Counted from the stretch's first letter, positions 9,476 through 18,310 are shown. The stretch: DNA of 64,000 nt from an uncultured Actinomycetes bacterium (GCA_937876245.1 CALEGP010000038.1:124001-188000); one strand, 5' to 3'. The notes: generated from the sequence alone by a model not told the origin. Made by a program: numbers and translations.

Positions 9476-9670
9476 ATGATCATTGATTGCGATTCCTGCT
9501 CTATGCGCGAGATCTCTTGTAGTGATTGCGTCGTATCTGTTCTACTAAAAATCTCTCCACTCTCATCACAGGCCCCAGGCCAGCACGGTGAGATATCAGG
9601 GAAACAAATAAGAGCGCTATCTGTATTGTCTGAGAAGGGACTAGTACCACCACTTCGCTACGTCAAATAG
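9476..9670 (+). CDS. Small conserved actinobacterial protein with two CxxC knuckles
   Basis: Sixty-four residues with Cys5, Cys8, Cys15 and Cys18 (CDSC and CSDC), a spacing suited to binding one zinc ion, and a C-terminal helix ending in GLVPPLRYVK. I recall similar short proteins next to NlpC/P60 genes in other actinobacteria but know no function. The start is set by a leaderless-type hexamer. The NlpC/P60 gene follows 75 bp downstream with its own promoter. A role as a small regulator or redox protein is only a guess. Confidence 0.65.
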   Translation: MIIDCDSCSMREISCSDCVVSVLLKISPLSSQAPGQHGEISGKQIRALSVLSEKGLVPPLRYVK

Positions 9671-9709
9671 CAAAATAATGAAGAAATCACGTGGGGATTT
9701 CTGTTTCAC

Positions 9710-9739
9710 TTGGACTCCCATAGCAACACTGGCTACCCT
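9710..9739 (+). promoter_or_regulatory. Promoter of the NlpC/P60 gene
   Basis: TTGGAC at 9710-9715 and TACCCT at 9734-9739 with an 18-nt spacer; the ATG at 9746 begins 6 nt after the -10. An in-frame TTG at 9710 falls in the -35 box and is therefore an unlikely start. Confidence 0.65.
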
Positions 9740-9745
9740 AACCAA

Positions 9746-10765
9746 ATGGATTTTTTGAGATTGGGAGGGCAGATCGTTGCTAGCGCGTTAGTGGTTTCAC
9801 TACTTCCGATTTCAGCAGCAATCGCGGCTCCATCAATTAATGAGATTCAGTCTCGAATCCGGACTCTGCAGGAGCAAGCTGCTGTGGCTGGAGAGGCCGC
9901 CCAGCAGGCGAAAGTTCAATATGCCTCATTGATGAGCAAATTGGAATCTGTACAGAAGCAGGTGGCGGATGATGCCGCTACAGTTGCAAAATTTAAGAAC
10001 TCACTTGGCGCGATTGCTTTTGAGCAGTACAAGAATGGAACGATGAGTCGCAGTCTCGAGTTACTCTTTTCTTCAGATCCAAAGTTATTTCTTACGGCTG
10101 CCGGCTCGCTTGAATCTGTAACTAAAAAGCAAGCAATACAACTCAAGCAATACAGTGTGGCAAAGCAACGCATGACCGCAACATCACTTACCGTAAATGA
10201 CAAGTTGGCATTAGCAAAGAAAGCTCAAGCGCGATTTCTTGCCCAAGAGAAATCGGTGATGAGTAAGCTGGCAGAAGCCAAAACTTTATTCAAATCACTT
10301 TCCAAAGCTAAGCAAGCGCGGCTTGCAAGATTGAATAAGAATTCAGAGAAAGCGGATAAAAAGAAATCACTTGCTGTAGCCGCAAAATCTAAACTTGGAA
10401 GAGGGCGTGGAGCGATTGCGCTTCGATATGCGATTAAGCAGATTGGCGATCGATATGTATGGGGTGGGGCCGGAATGACAGTTTGGGATTGCAGCGGGCT
10501 GGTTCTTAGAGCATACGAAGCGGCTGGAGTTAGACTCCCGCACTCGGCGGCAGTGCAGGCGCGATACGGAAAGGCCGTTTCTCTTTCACAGATAAGACCG
10601 GGGGACCTGGTCTATTTCGGCAGCAATAGGTATATCTCGCATATCGGAATTTATGTAGGGAAAGGCCAAATGGTCAGCGCCCCCCGGGCTGGCGCGCGAG
10701 TGAAGATTCAATCATTCACGCCAAACTTTGGTTCATTAAGTTATTACGGTGCCCGTCGCCTCTGA
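9746..10765 (+). CDS. Secreted NlpC/P60 peptidoglycan endopeptidase
   Basis: Cell-wall hydrolase that cuts within stem peptides. An N-terminal signal peptide ends near AIAA (residues 1-27 or 28), followed by a long Ala/Lys-rich coiled coil to about residue 210 and a C-terminal NlpC/P60 domain with catalytic Cys249 in WDCSGLV and His299 in SHIGIYVG. The layout is that of RipA/RipC-like and cell-division hydrolases, where the coiled coil mediates control by membrane partners. The PimB-like gene overlaps its last 17 bp. Leaderless start at 9746. Confidence 0.92.
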   Translation: MDFLRLGGQIVASALVVSLLPISAAIAAPSINEIQSRIRTLQEQAAVAGEAAQQAKVQYASLMSKLESVQKQVADDAATVAKFKNSLGAIAFEQYKNGTMSRSLELLFSSDPKLFLTAAGSLESVTKKQAIQLKQYSVAKQRMTATSLTVNDKLALAKKAQARFLAQEKSVMSKLAEAKTLFKSLSKAKQARLARLNKNSEKADKKKSLAVAAKSKLGRGRGAIALRYAIKQIGDRYVWGGAGMTVWDCSGLVLRAYEAAGVRLPHSAAVQARYGKAVSLSQIRPGDLVYFGSNRYISHIGIYVGKGQMVSAPRAGARVKIQSFTPNFGSLSYYGARRL

Positions 10766-11912
10766 TAACCGCAAGATTCTTCTGGTCACAAATGATTTAG
10801 GACCGAGGGCTGGCGGAATTGAAACTTTTATTCTTGGCTTACTTGAAAAGTTAGATGGCTCCCAGATAGCTATTTTTACCTCTTCACAAGAGGGCGACCA
10901 GGCTTTCGACCAGAAAATGGAAGGAAAGTTTGGCGTAAAGATTTACCGAGACCGAGCAAAAGTTCTTCTCCCTACTCCCAGGGTTGTTGGTGAGGTAAAG
11001 CGAGTGATGCGAATTCATAATTCGCAAATAATTTGGTTCGGGGCAGCTGCGCCACTAGCCTTAATGGCAGCAAATTTACGCAAGGCCGGGGCAGGAAGAA
11101 TTGTTTCTCTAACTCACGGCCATGAGGTGTGGTGGTCCAAGCTCCCGGTCTTTAGGCAGGCTATGCGCCATGTTGGCAATTCAGTTGATGTCTTAACTTA
11201 TTTGGGGGAGTATACGAAAGAGGCAATGGAGAAAGCTGTTGGCAAAAACCCCAAGTTAATCCATATTGCACCAGGAATCTCGGTTAATTATTTTAAACCC
11301 GGCGAAAAACCAGAAGATTTATTGGCGAAATTTGGAATAAGCGATAGACCGACTTTGATAAGTGTCGGCAGACTTGTCCATCGAAAAGGACAAGACAAGT
11401 TGATCGAGGCGATGCCAATTATCAAAAGAGAAATTCCCAACGCATTACTGCTGATTGTTGGAAGTGGCCCACGTGAAGCTCATCTGAAATCTCTGATAAA
11501 GAAATATTCGTTGGAAAATGATGTCCTACTTTTTGGGCGTGTTCCCTATGAAGAGCTTCCCAAATATTTTTTACTCGGCGATGTTTTCGCAATGCCCGCT
11601 CGATCGCGATTATTTGGTCTTGAAGTTGAAGGATTGGGAATTGTCTATCTCGAAGCGAGCGCCTGTGGATTACCGGTCATCGCTGGTCGTTCTGGAGGCG
11701 CCCCCGATGCCGTGAAGATTTCTGAAACTGGTTTGGTAGTCAACGGAACCGATATTAATGAAATTGCGAATGCTTCGATTGCTTTATTGGGGGATAGAGG
11801 GCGCGCTAAGGAATATGGCGCTAATGGGCGAGCCTGGGTTGTTGAGAAATGGAATTGGGATAATTGGGGTGAGAAATTTCGCAAAGTTTTAGATGGTGTT
11901 CTAGAAAGTTAG
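10749..11912 (+). CDS. pimB: GT4 glycosyltransferase, PimB-like mannosyltransferase
   Basis: Retaining GT-B glycosyltransferase. The N terminus carries the nucleotide-sugar glycine loop LGPRAGGIETF, the middle SVGRLVHRKGQDKL, and the C-terminal domain the EX7E signature in EGLGIVYLEASACG. Closest recalled family is PimB', which adds the second mannose to phosphatidylinositol mannosides on the inner face of the membrane; the ino1 gene in this window fits that pathway. GTG start at 10749 overlaps the NlpC/P60 gene by 17 bp, so the two are probably co-transcribed. Donor and acceptor remain inferred. It meets the LuxR gene in a 12-bp tail overlap. Confidence 0.8.
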   Translation: MPVASDNRKILLVTNDLGPRAGGIETFILGLLEKLDGSQIAIFTSSQEGDQAFDQKMEGKFGVKIYRDRAKVLLPTPRVVGEVKRVMRIHNSQIIWFGAAAPLALMAANLRKAGAGRIVSLTHGHEVWWSKLPVFRQAMRHVGNSVDVLTYLGEYTKEAMEKAVGKNPKLIHIAPGISVNYFKPGEKPEDLLAKFGISDRPTLISVGRLVHRKGQDKLIEAMPIIKREIPNALLLIVGSGPREAHLKSLIKKYSLENDVLLFGRVPYEELPKYFLLGDVFAMPARSRLFGLEVEGLGIVYLEASACGLPVIAGRSGGAPDAVKISETGLVVNGTDINEIANASIALLGDRGRAKEYGANGRAWVVEKWNWDNWGEKFRKVLDGVLES

Positions 11913-12464
11913 ATACTTGCTATCAATCCCAATCGCAATTGCTTGGATTCGATTAGTTACATCGAATTTTCTAAAAATCGAAGCTAAGTGAGTTTTAATT
12001 GTGGCTTCTGTTAGGAAAAGTTCAGTTGCCATCCCCTTGGCACTTAGCCCCTTTGGTAGCAGAAGCAGTACATCTCGCTCGCGCTTAGTAAGGGGGATTG
12101 GCGCTTTTTTCTTGGCAAATTTAGATTCCAGGAAACTATCAGGAAATCCCATTTGGGTGCGTATTTCTAAAACGACATTACCTATATCAACTTCTGGGCC
12201 AAAATCTATGAGAGAGGTTCTAACTTTAATCTTGGCGATTGTCTCTCTAATTTGAATCGAAAAAATTGTCCCGAAGTTGGGACTGGACGATGGAATATCT
12301 GCGCCGAGAAGTTCAATCAATTGAGATAATTCATGGCGTAATAATCGAAGTTCAAGTCGTAGTGATTGCGAAATTTTGGAACGGCCAGCAAATGAGTCCA
12401 ATTGGTTCTCAAAATCCGATAGCGAATCAACTATTTCATCGTGGAATTCACGAACGGTTTTCAC
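11901..12464 (-). CDS. LuxR-type transcriptional regulator without receiver domain
   Basis: A C-terminal LuxR/FixJ helix-turn-helix (LTKRERDVLLLL ... EATIKTHLASIFRKF) follows about 110 residues of mostly helical sequence that lacks the acidic pair, Asp and Lys of a receiver domain. The N-terminal half could be a new sensory or dimerisation module. The GTG start overlaps the TGA of the acyl-CoA synthetase (GTGA), so it is translated only as part of that message. This suggests a regulator tied to lipid metabolism, but its targets are unknown. Confidence 0.82.
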   Translation of the reverse strand: MKTVREFHDEIVDSLSDFENQLDSFAGRSKISQSLRLELRLLRHELSQLIELLGADIPSSSPNFGTIFSIQIRETIAKIKVRTSLIDFGPEVDIGNVVLEIRTQMGFPDSFLESKFAKKKAPIPLTKRERDVLLLLPKGLSAKGMATELFLTEATIKTHLASIFRKFDVTNRIQAIAIGIDSKYLTF

Positions 12465-14245
12465 AAAAAGAGAGACTCGATTTCATCAGAAAACTCTTTC
12501 GCAACTACATGTCGTTTTACTGACATCTTTGCGGTTAGTTGTCCGCCTGCTATTGTGAAATCTCCGGGCAGGATTACAAATTTTCTTATCGATTCTGCGC
12601 GGCTTACCGCGGCATTGGCTTCGTCAACAGCAGTTTGAATTACACCAATAAGGTCTGGGTCCTTCGTTAGGGTCGCAACTGTTGCACCATCCTTCTTATT
12701 CGCAATAATCCAGCCCTTTATCGCGTCAGGATCGATTGTCACGAGAGCCGCTATAAATGGCTTGTTATCGCCAACTACTAAGCATTGGCTTACCAGTGGA
12801 TGAGCCCTAACTCGATCCTCTAGAACAGCAGGAGCTACGTTCTTTCCACCAGAGGTTACGATCAGCTCTTTCTTGCGACCAACGATTGATAAAAATCCCT
12901 GATGGTCAATTGTCCCCAAATCACCACTCCTAAAAAATCCATCTGCAGTAAATACTTCTTGATTAGCAAGATCATTCTGCCAGTAGCCATTCATGACAAT
13001 GGCTCCCTTAATGAGGACTTCACCATCCTCGGCAATTTTAACGGTGGTTCCGGGAAGTGGCCGACCGACCGATCCAACTCGTTGTGCGGTTGATAAGTTA
13101 AGTGTTGCGCCAGCGGTTGTTTCGGTCAGTCCGTATCCCTCTAATATATTTATTCCGGCACCACGATAAAAATGACCAAGCCGAGCGCCAAGTGGAGCGC
13201 CACCGGAAATAGCAGCCTCCACTCGGCCACCCATGCCTGCTCTGATTTTTGAATATACAAGTTTGTCGAACAGGGCATGTTTAATTCGCAGGGCCAATCC
13301 GACATCCTTTCTGTCTAACGCCTCGCTATAAGCAATTGCGGTATTCGCCGCCTTGCGAAATATTGCACCCTTGCCAGCAGCATCCGCTTTGATTTCAGCC
13401 CCATTATAAATTTTTTCAAATATCCTTGGGACTGCCAGAACAAAAGTCGGTTTAAAGGTCCCAAGATCTGCCGGCAATCTAGAAATATCTCTGCAATGGG
13501 CTAGATGTAATCCTGCCGTAATGGCGCCAACTTCGACCATGCGCCCGAAAACGTGGGCGACAGGCAGAAAGAGAAGGGTTGAGCCACCAGGTTTTAGAAA
13601 TAAATCACTCGCACCTTGAACTACATTTCCACATTCAGATAAAAAATTCCCGTGGGTTAGTTGAACGCCCTTTGGCTTCCCAGTTGTACCTGATGTGTAA
13701 ATCAAAGTAGCAAGCGAATCTGGATCAGCCACAAGCCTACGTGTTTCCACATCGCTATCCGCAATATTCTTACCTAAAGTAGAAAGCTGATCTAGTGCAC
13801 CTTCGGTAATCGTCCAAAGAGATCTACAAGTGGCAGTAATAACAGAATTAACAATCTCACGGTGTTGTGGCGTCTCAACGATTATTGCAACTGCGCCAGA
13901 GTCAGCCAGAATCCATTCAACTTGCTCAGCACTTGAAGTTTCATAAATGGGTACTGATACAGCGCCGGCATACCAAATTGCGAAATCTAGGACTGTCCAT
14001 TCATATCTAGTTTTTGCCATGATTGCTATTCGATCGCCAATATTTATACTTGAAGCCAGAAGACCCTTAGCAACCGCTCGTACTTCAGTTTCAAATTCAC
14101 TGGCGCTTACCTCTTGCCACCCCTCACCAAGGGGCCTGGAGAGGGTTATCCGGTCAGGCTCATTTTTGGCACGTTCTGCCACTAGGTTGGAGAGATTGCC
14201 AGTAGTTGCGGGCGCGACGATTGCTGGGACGCTGTATTGATCCAT
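12461..14245 (-). CDS. Long-chain fatty-acid--CoA ligase
   Basis: AMP-forming acyl-CoA synthetase that activates fatty acids for lipid synthesis or degradation. Adenylation motifs are complete: TSGTTGKPKG at 184-193, GYGLTETTAG in the middle, GDLGTIDHQGFLSIVGRKKE, and the C-terminal lysine region GQLTAKMSVKR. Length 594 fits the FadD15-like class. Start at 14245 with TAACGT 7 nt upstream. It is followed in the same operon by a coupled LuxR regulator and lies back to back with the SRPBCC gene, whose product may bind a lipid. Confidence 0.93.
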   Translation of the reverse strand: MDQYSVPAIVAPATTGNLSNLVAERAKNEPDRITLSRPLGEGWQEVSASEFETEVRAVAKGLLASSINIGDRIAIMAKTRYEWTVLDFAIWYAGAVSVPIYETSSAEQVEWILADSGAVAIIVETPQHREIVNSVITATCRSLWTITEGALDQLSTLGKNIADSDVETRRLVADPDSLATLIYTSGTTGKPKGVQLTHGNFLSECGNVVQGASDLFLKPGGSTLLFLPVAHVFGRMVEVGAITAGLHLAHCRDISRLPADLGTFKPTFVLAVPRIFEKIYNGAEIKADAAGKGAIFRKAANTAIAYSEALDRKDVGLALRIKHALFDKLVYSKIRAGMGGRVEAAISGGAPLGARLGHFYRGAGINILEGYGLTETTAGATLNLSTAQRVGSVGRPLPGTTVKIAEDGEVLIKGAIVMNGYWQNDLANQEVFTADGFFRSGDLGTIDHQGFLSIVGRKKELIVTSGGKNVAPAVLEDRVRAHPLVSQCLVVGDNKPFIAALVTIDPDAIKGWIIANKKDGATVATLTKDPDLIGVIQTAVDEANAAVSRAESIRKFVILPGDFTIAGGQLTAKMSVKRHVVAKEFSDEIESLFL

Positions 14246-14252
14246 GAGGTTA

Positions 14253-14258
14253 ACGTTA
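14253..14258 (-). promoter_or_regulatory. Leaderless -10 element of the acyl-CoA synthetase operon
   Basis: TAACGT lies 7 nt before the ATG at 14245; no Shine-Dalgarno sequence is present. Confidence 0.5.
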
Positions 14259-14306
14259 TCGCCGTAGGTAGCGCTTTTGGTAGATATTTTCGATGGATTT
14301 TGCAGG

Positions 14307-14312
14307 TAATCT
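14307..14312 (+). promoter_or_regulatory. Leaderless -10 element of the SRPBCC-glucokinase operon
   Basis: TAATCT lies exactly 6 nt before the ATG at 14319. Confidence 0.65.
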
Positions 14313-14318
14313 TCGCCT

Positions 14319-14756
14319 ATGAGTGAAATTTCAAGGAATTCCGTGGATATCGAGGCACCATTTAGCGAAGTACTAGCTGTTTTGAGCGACCTTGAGTCTT
14401 ATCCAGGTTGGTCAACGGCAATCAAATCTGTTGAAGCTGAAGTTAAAGAGGACGCAGGACTGGTAACTAAGGCAAAAATGTCGATTGAGGCTGGGGTGTT
14501 GAGAGATCGAGTGACTTTGGATTATGACTGGAGCAAGTTACCGAATGAAATAACCTTCTCATTAGATGACGCAGATTTGCTCACGGAGATGACGGGCGCC
14601 TATAAATTAAATGATAATGGCGATGACACAACCACTGTCACATATGAGTTAACTGTCGCGCTTTCAATGCCAGTTCCAGCAATGATGCGACAGAAAGCCG
14701 AGCGCTCCACGATAGATCTCGTCCTCAGCCAATTAAAAGCCAAACTCGAAGGGTAA
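14319..14756 (+). CDS. SRPBCC (START/Bet v1-like) family protein
   Basis: Small helix-grip protein of the polyketide cyclase/SRPBCC superfamily, 145 residues, cytosolic. Typical features are IEAPFSEVLAVLSDLESYPGWS at the N terminus and a long amphipathic C-terminal helix. The family binds hydrophobic ligands in a deep cavity; the ligand here is unknown. It stands between a divergent acyl-CoA synthetase and a downstream glucokinase six bases away. I recall this order from other actinobacteria, which argues for a conserved but undefined role. Confidence 0.85.
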   Translation: MSEISRNSVDIEAPFSEVLAVLSDLESYPGWSTAIKSVEAEVKEDAGLVTKAKMSIEAGVLRDRVTLDYDWSKLPNEITFSLDDADLLTEMTGAYKLNDNGDDTTTVTYELTVALSMPVPAMMRQKAERSTIDLVLSQLKAKLEG

Positions 14757-14762
14757 TAACTC

Positions 14763-15716
14763 TTGCGCAATTGGAATTTAAGTATTGGTGTAGACGTTGG
14801 CGGCACCAAGGTGCTTGGTGGCGTTGTTGATGAAACTGGAAAAATTCTGCGCAGCCATCGAAGAGATACACCTCCTGAAGGTGGTGCCGCGCTAAATCAA
14901 ATTATTGCCGATGTAATTTCTGAATTACTAACTACTCACGATGCAGAGTCGATTGGAATATCCGCTGCAGGTTTGGTTTCATCTGACCGAGAAACGATGT
15001 TGGGCGCACCGAATATTAAGGATTGGGATGGCGTAAATATTGCAAAATCAATTTTCGACATATGTGGCGCTAGAGCCATTGTAGAAAATGATGCCAATAG
15101 TGCAGCTTGGGCTGAGCGAGTTTATGGCGTTGGCAAAGGAGCGGAAAATTTAATAATGATTACTGTTGGCACAGGAGTGGGTGGAGCTGCGATAGTTGAT
15201 GGCAATTTGCTACGTGGCGCAAACGGAACTGGCGCAGAGTTTGGTCACATGAAGGTTGTTCCAGGTGGTGAACTTTGCGGGTGTGGGATTAGAGGATGTT
15301 TTGAGAAATATTCCTCCGGCTCAGCGCTAATGCGCCATGCTCGCGAAGCGATCAACAAGGACCCCACAAGTGCCAATGGATTGTTGGCGCGCGGTAATGG
15401 GACTGTCGAGGGATTGTTGGGCGCTCACATCACGCAAGCAGCATGCGAAGGTGATCAAATAGCTATCAACGCTTTAGCAACAACAGGGGATTGGCTCGGG
15501 GCTGGCATCGCCACACTTGCCATGCTCTTTGATCCCGCAATTGTTGTAATTGGCGGCGGTGTTGTAGATGCTGGAGAGTTGCTATTCGAACCGGCGAGAA
15601 AGGCAATGATGCGTGAGATGCCATTTGCAGGAAAACATCCTGTTCCTAAACTTGTTGCCGCAGAACTCGGAAACAGCGCTGGTCTAGTTGGCGCTGCTGA
15701 TCTAGCTAGAAACTAA
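14763..15716 (+). CDS. glk: ROK-family glucokinase
   Basis: ATP- or polyphosphate-dependent phosphorylation of glucose. Seen are the phosphate-1 motif IGVDVGGTK (residues 8-16), ENDANSAAWAE, VGTGVGGA and the ROK zinc signature GELCGCGIRGCFEKY. No DNA-binding domain precedes the kinase, so it is an enzyme rather than a ROK repressor. The TTG start is supported by GAAGGG nine bases upstream. Its stop is nested with that of the convergent hydrolase in CTAA. Confidence 0.92.
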   Translation: MRNWNLSIGVDVGGTKVLGGVVDETGKILRSHRRDTPPEGGAALNQIIADVISELLTTHDAESIGISAAGLVSSDRETMLGAPNIKDWDGVNIAKSIFDICGARAIVENDANSAAWAERVYGVGKGAENLIMITVGTGVGGAAIVDGNLLRGANGTGAEFGHMKVVPGGELCGCGIRGCFEKYSSGSALMRHAREAINKDPTSANGLLARGNGTVEGLLGAHITQAACEGDQIAINALATTGDWLGAGIATLAMLFDPAIVVIGGGVVDAGELLFEPARKAMMREMPFAGKHPVPKLVAAELGNSAGLVGAADLARN

Positions 15717-16840
15717 AGCTCAACCCCGTCGCTGAAATCATCATCTGGTCTAGCCGAACGCCAGATGTATGTAGAAATTCCGCCGATAAAGCCAAGAACA
15801 CCGGGCCATGGTCCCATTCCTAAGAGATCAATGCCGGTTAACATTTGAAAGAGTAAGTAACCGGCGCCACCAACAATTCCGAACATGGCAAATCTAGCGT
15901 TCTGGTCGGCGGCGGGAATTTTTGGATTTGGTGGCGTGAATCCTTCAGGGTCGTGTTCTCGAGCATCGAGTTCATCCAAGTATGTTGTCGGCGCGGATTG
16001 GTCGAGTGAGAGGCCAGAAACAATGGACGCAAATTCGTCATCGATTAATTCTCGTTCATCAGATTCAGCGCGAGAGTCACCGCGTACCAGTTCACCTGAT
16101 AAAACATCTGCTATGAAATCGAAAGTTTCCTCGTTTAGCAATTGTGCATCGTGGTCGAGAGCAACATTGTGAAATGAGCTTTCAAAAATGATTTCGCGGA
16201 TGTCGCTAGAATAAACATTATCAATAATAGTTTCGCTGCAAACTGGGTGTACGACGTGATCATTTACAGAGTAGGAGACCATGAGCGGCAGATCAACAAG
16301 ATATAGATCGCGTTCAACTACATTCCAAAGTTTACGAACTTGATTTAAACCCCGTAGTGGAATTCGATCATATCCATGATTTATTGTGTTTGGTTTTGCT
16401 ACATCACCCGAACCACCAGGGATTGAAGATATAAATAATGAGAGAGCTGGAACAAATTTAAATCTTATTCGTTCATCATAAATCGAAGCGTTAAGCAGAA
16501 TTACTCCAGCTAATTCACTACCGCGTATTTGGGATAGTCGAAGTGCAAGGGCACCGCCAACTGAGAACCCAGCAATAAATATTTGATCACAATGTTTCTT
16601 TAGCTCTAGAAATTCTTTTTCGACAACCTCATACCAATCTTGCCACTGCACTTTATTTAATTCACTCCAGTGTGTTCCATGGCCTGCAAGTCGGGGCACC
16701 GAGACTGTTAAACCTTTTTCATACATTGCAAGCGCCCAGGGTTTTATTGATGCTGGCGATCCAGTGAAGCCATGAATCATCAGAATCCCAGTTTTTCCCG
16801 CGAAAAGCCGCAAACTCTCGCTTTCTGGGATATTACTCAC
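15713..16840 (-). CDS. Alpha/beta hydrolase (carboxylesterase) with C-terminal membrane tail
   Basis: Residues 1-245 are a carboxylesterase/monoacylglycerol-lipase-like hydrolase: oxyanion loop MIHGFTGSP, nucleophile Ser93 in GFSVGG, Asp194 in SVNDHVVHP and His224 in SSFHNVALD form the triad. A charged linker of about 60 residues follows, then two hydrophobic segments near 310-360 and an acidic end. The tail, starting at PEGFTPPNPKIP, resembles small membrane proteins that are separate genes in other actinobacteria, so this looks like a fusion that tethers the esterase to the membrane. GTG start; no clear ribosome binding site. Confidence 0.85.
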   Translation of the reverse strand: MSNIPESESLRLFAGKTGILMIHGFTGSPASIKPWALAMYEKGLTVSVPRLAGHGTHWSELNKVQWQDWYEVVEKEFLELKKHCDQIFIAGFSVGGALALRLSQIRGSELAGVILLNASIYDERIRFKFVPALSLFISSIPGGSGDVAKPNTINHGYDRIPLRGLNQVRKLWNVVERDLYLVDLPLMVSYSVNDHVVHPVCSETIIDNVYSSDIREIIFESSFHNVALDHDAQLLNEETFDFIADVLSGELVRGDSRAESDERELIDDEFASIVSGLSLDQSAPTTYLDELDAREHDPEGFTPPNPKIPAADQNARFAMFGIVGGAGYLLFQMLTGIDLLGMGPWPGVLGFIGGISTYIWRSARPDDDFSDGVEL

Positions 16841-16850
16841 GCTCAGATGG

Positions 16851-16879
16851 TGTCATAAGAACGAGTTAAGCCCTAAATT
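16851..16879 (+). promoter_or_regulatory. Promoter of the acyltransferase gene
   Basis: TGTCAT at 16851-16856 and TAAATT at 16874-16879 with a 17-nt spacer; GTG at 16886 follows the -10 by 6 nt, so the transcript is probably leaderless. Confidence 0.6.
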
Positions 16880-16885
16880 ATCCCT

Positions 16886-17596
16886 GTGATTTACCAAGCG
16901 CTGAAGTCCTTCCTGATTCCGATCCTGACCTTGCTTTTTCGTCCCAAGGTAACCGGACTTCGCAATGTGCCACAAACTGGGCCAGTAATTATCGCCTCTA
17001 ACCATCTTTCCTTCAGCGATTCGATTTTCATGCCACTAGTAGTGCCCAGGAAAGTAACTTTCTTGGCTAAGAGCGAATATTTCACTTCGCCAGGTATTAA
17101 AGGGTTCGCGAAGAAGATGACCTTTATAGCTCTTGGGCAGGTCCCTGTTGACCGGTCGGGAGGTCGAAGAAGTGAGGCTGCGCTTTTAACGGGTCTAGAT
17201 CTTTTAGCCAGTGGTGCTTGCATAGGGATTTATCCCGAGGGGACTAGATCTCCAGATGGAAAGCTATATAAAGGACGGACGGGAATTGCCAGGTTGGCTA
17301 TTGAATCTGGCGCAGCCATCGTTCCAATTGCAATGTTCAATACTGCTGAAATTCAACCTACGGGCCAGGTAGTTCCTAAAGTTCGACGAGTTGAAATGAT
17401 TTTTGGCGAACCACTCTATTTTCAAGGCGATACTTCTGACCTTAAATATTTGCGGCAGATTACCGATGAAATAATGGAAAAAATTCAATCACTTTCTGGC
17501 CAAGAGTATGTTGACATGTACGCATCTGAGGCGAAAACCATATTAATTTCCAAACGCCGGGAAGAGGCAAAAGAGAAAAAGCACGAAGAAGATTGA
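16886..17596 (+). CDS. 1-acyl-sn-glycerol-3-phosphate acyltransferase (PlsC family)
   Basis: Membrane-associated acyltransferase that makes phosphatidic acid from lysophosphatidic acid. The catalytic NHLSFSD (NHX4D) motif is near residue 39 and the acceptor-binding YPEGTRSPDG near 117; an N-terminal hydrophobic segment anchors it. A basic, Glu/Lys-rich tail ends the 236 residues. The GTG start is fixed by the upstream -10 hexamer. Its stop lies directly next to that of the convergent nuclease gene. A second PlsC-type gene occurs at 32957-33721. Confidence 0.9.
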   Translation: MIYQALKSFLIPILTLLFRPKVTGLRNVPQTGPVIIASNHLSFSDSIFMPLVVPRKVTFLAKSEYFTSPGIKGFAKKMTFIALGQVPVDRSGGRRSEAALLTGLDLLASGACIGIYPEGTRSPDGKLYKGRTGIARLAIESGAAIVPIAMFNTAEIQPTGQVVPKVRRVEMIFGEPLYFQGDTSDLKYLRQITDEIMEKIQSLSGQEYVDMYASEAKTILISKRREEAKEKKHEED

Positions 17597-18310
17597 TTAA
17601 CCTTCATTTAATATTTTAGTTCGACTATCGACATACTTACATTGCTGACAGTTATCTTTGGCAGCTGGCACCGGACCAGTTATCATCTTAATAAAATCCG
17701 AAAGTCGAGAAGTTATCAGTTCAGGACTTCGCTCGGTCGGGAACCAATTGCAAGAGAGTTCAAGACCAAAGTTTCCTGAGGAGTTTCCACGAACTTTCAC
17801 TGGCGACCAAACAAGAAGTCCAGAGGTTGAAACTTTAATCGGGGGGTCTTTAGCTGGATTTTCTAGAGCAAAAGCGTAGGCCTCTAGCTGTACGGCATAG
17901 AACCTAGACTTGTCACTAGGGCTGGCCTGAAATTTACAGTCCACAATTCCGAAAGTGCCATCTGGGTGTTGCATCAGTAAGTCATATTTGCCGCGCACTG
18001 CAAATGGCGTTTCGACCCCATCGACAAGAATTGGTTTTGACACGACCCAGCCGGCATGTTTGAAAACTTTTCCTTCCGGCATTTCAGAGTGCAGATCGGC
18101 AGAGTTTTTGTCGATGCAAGAGAGCTCTTGCATCTCTGCTAGATCGCCAACTAATGGCATGAACATTGGTGCTTTTACTTGGTGGTTGTAATAGAGCCAG
18201 AGACAGCGATGGCAATTATCCCAGCCGAAAGTTAAATCACTCGGGCTGATAAATGCACGGGCCTGACTTGAGAGAGTTATAGTTTCCATAATTCGCCTAT
18301 TCTGCGCCAT
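17597..18310 (-). CDS. PD-(D/E)XK nuclease-like protein with two CxxC pairs
   Basis: Cas4/RecB-type nuclease domain: RGKYDLLM and FGIVDCKF give the Asp ... Asp-x-Lys active-site pattern, followed by a VQLEAYAFAL helix typical of the QxxxY-type motif. Cysteine pairs lie at both ends, DNCHRCLW near the start and DNCQQCKYVD near the end, which resembles the Fe-S staple of Cas4 and AddB though with two-plus-two rather than one-plus-three spacing. The start is uncertain: TTG at 18325, ATG at 18310 and ATG at 18289 are all possible. It follows the LysE gene closely and is likely in its operon. Role in DNA repair is inferred. Confidence 0.72.
   Translation of the reverse strand: MAQNRRIMETITLSSQARAFISPSDLTFGWDNCHRCLWLYYNHQVKAPMFMPLVGDLAEMQELSCIDKNSADLHSEMPEGKVFKHAGWVVSKPILVDGVETPFAVRGKYDLLMQHPDGTFGIVDCKFQASPSDKSRFYAVQLEAYAFALENPAKDPPIKVSTSGLLVWSPVKVRGNSSGNFGLELSCNWFPTERSPELITSRLSDFIKMITGPVPAAKDNCQQCKYVDSRTKILNEG

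Noticed and set aside
9710..9745. TTG at 9710 as the start of the NlpC/P60 protein
   Set aside because: It lies within the -35 box and would put 12 hydrophilic residues before the signal peptide; ATG 9746 fits promoter and signal peptide.
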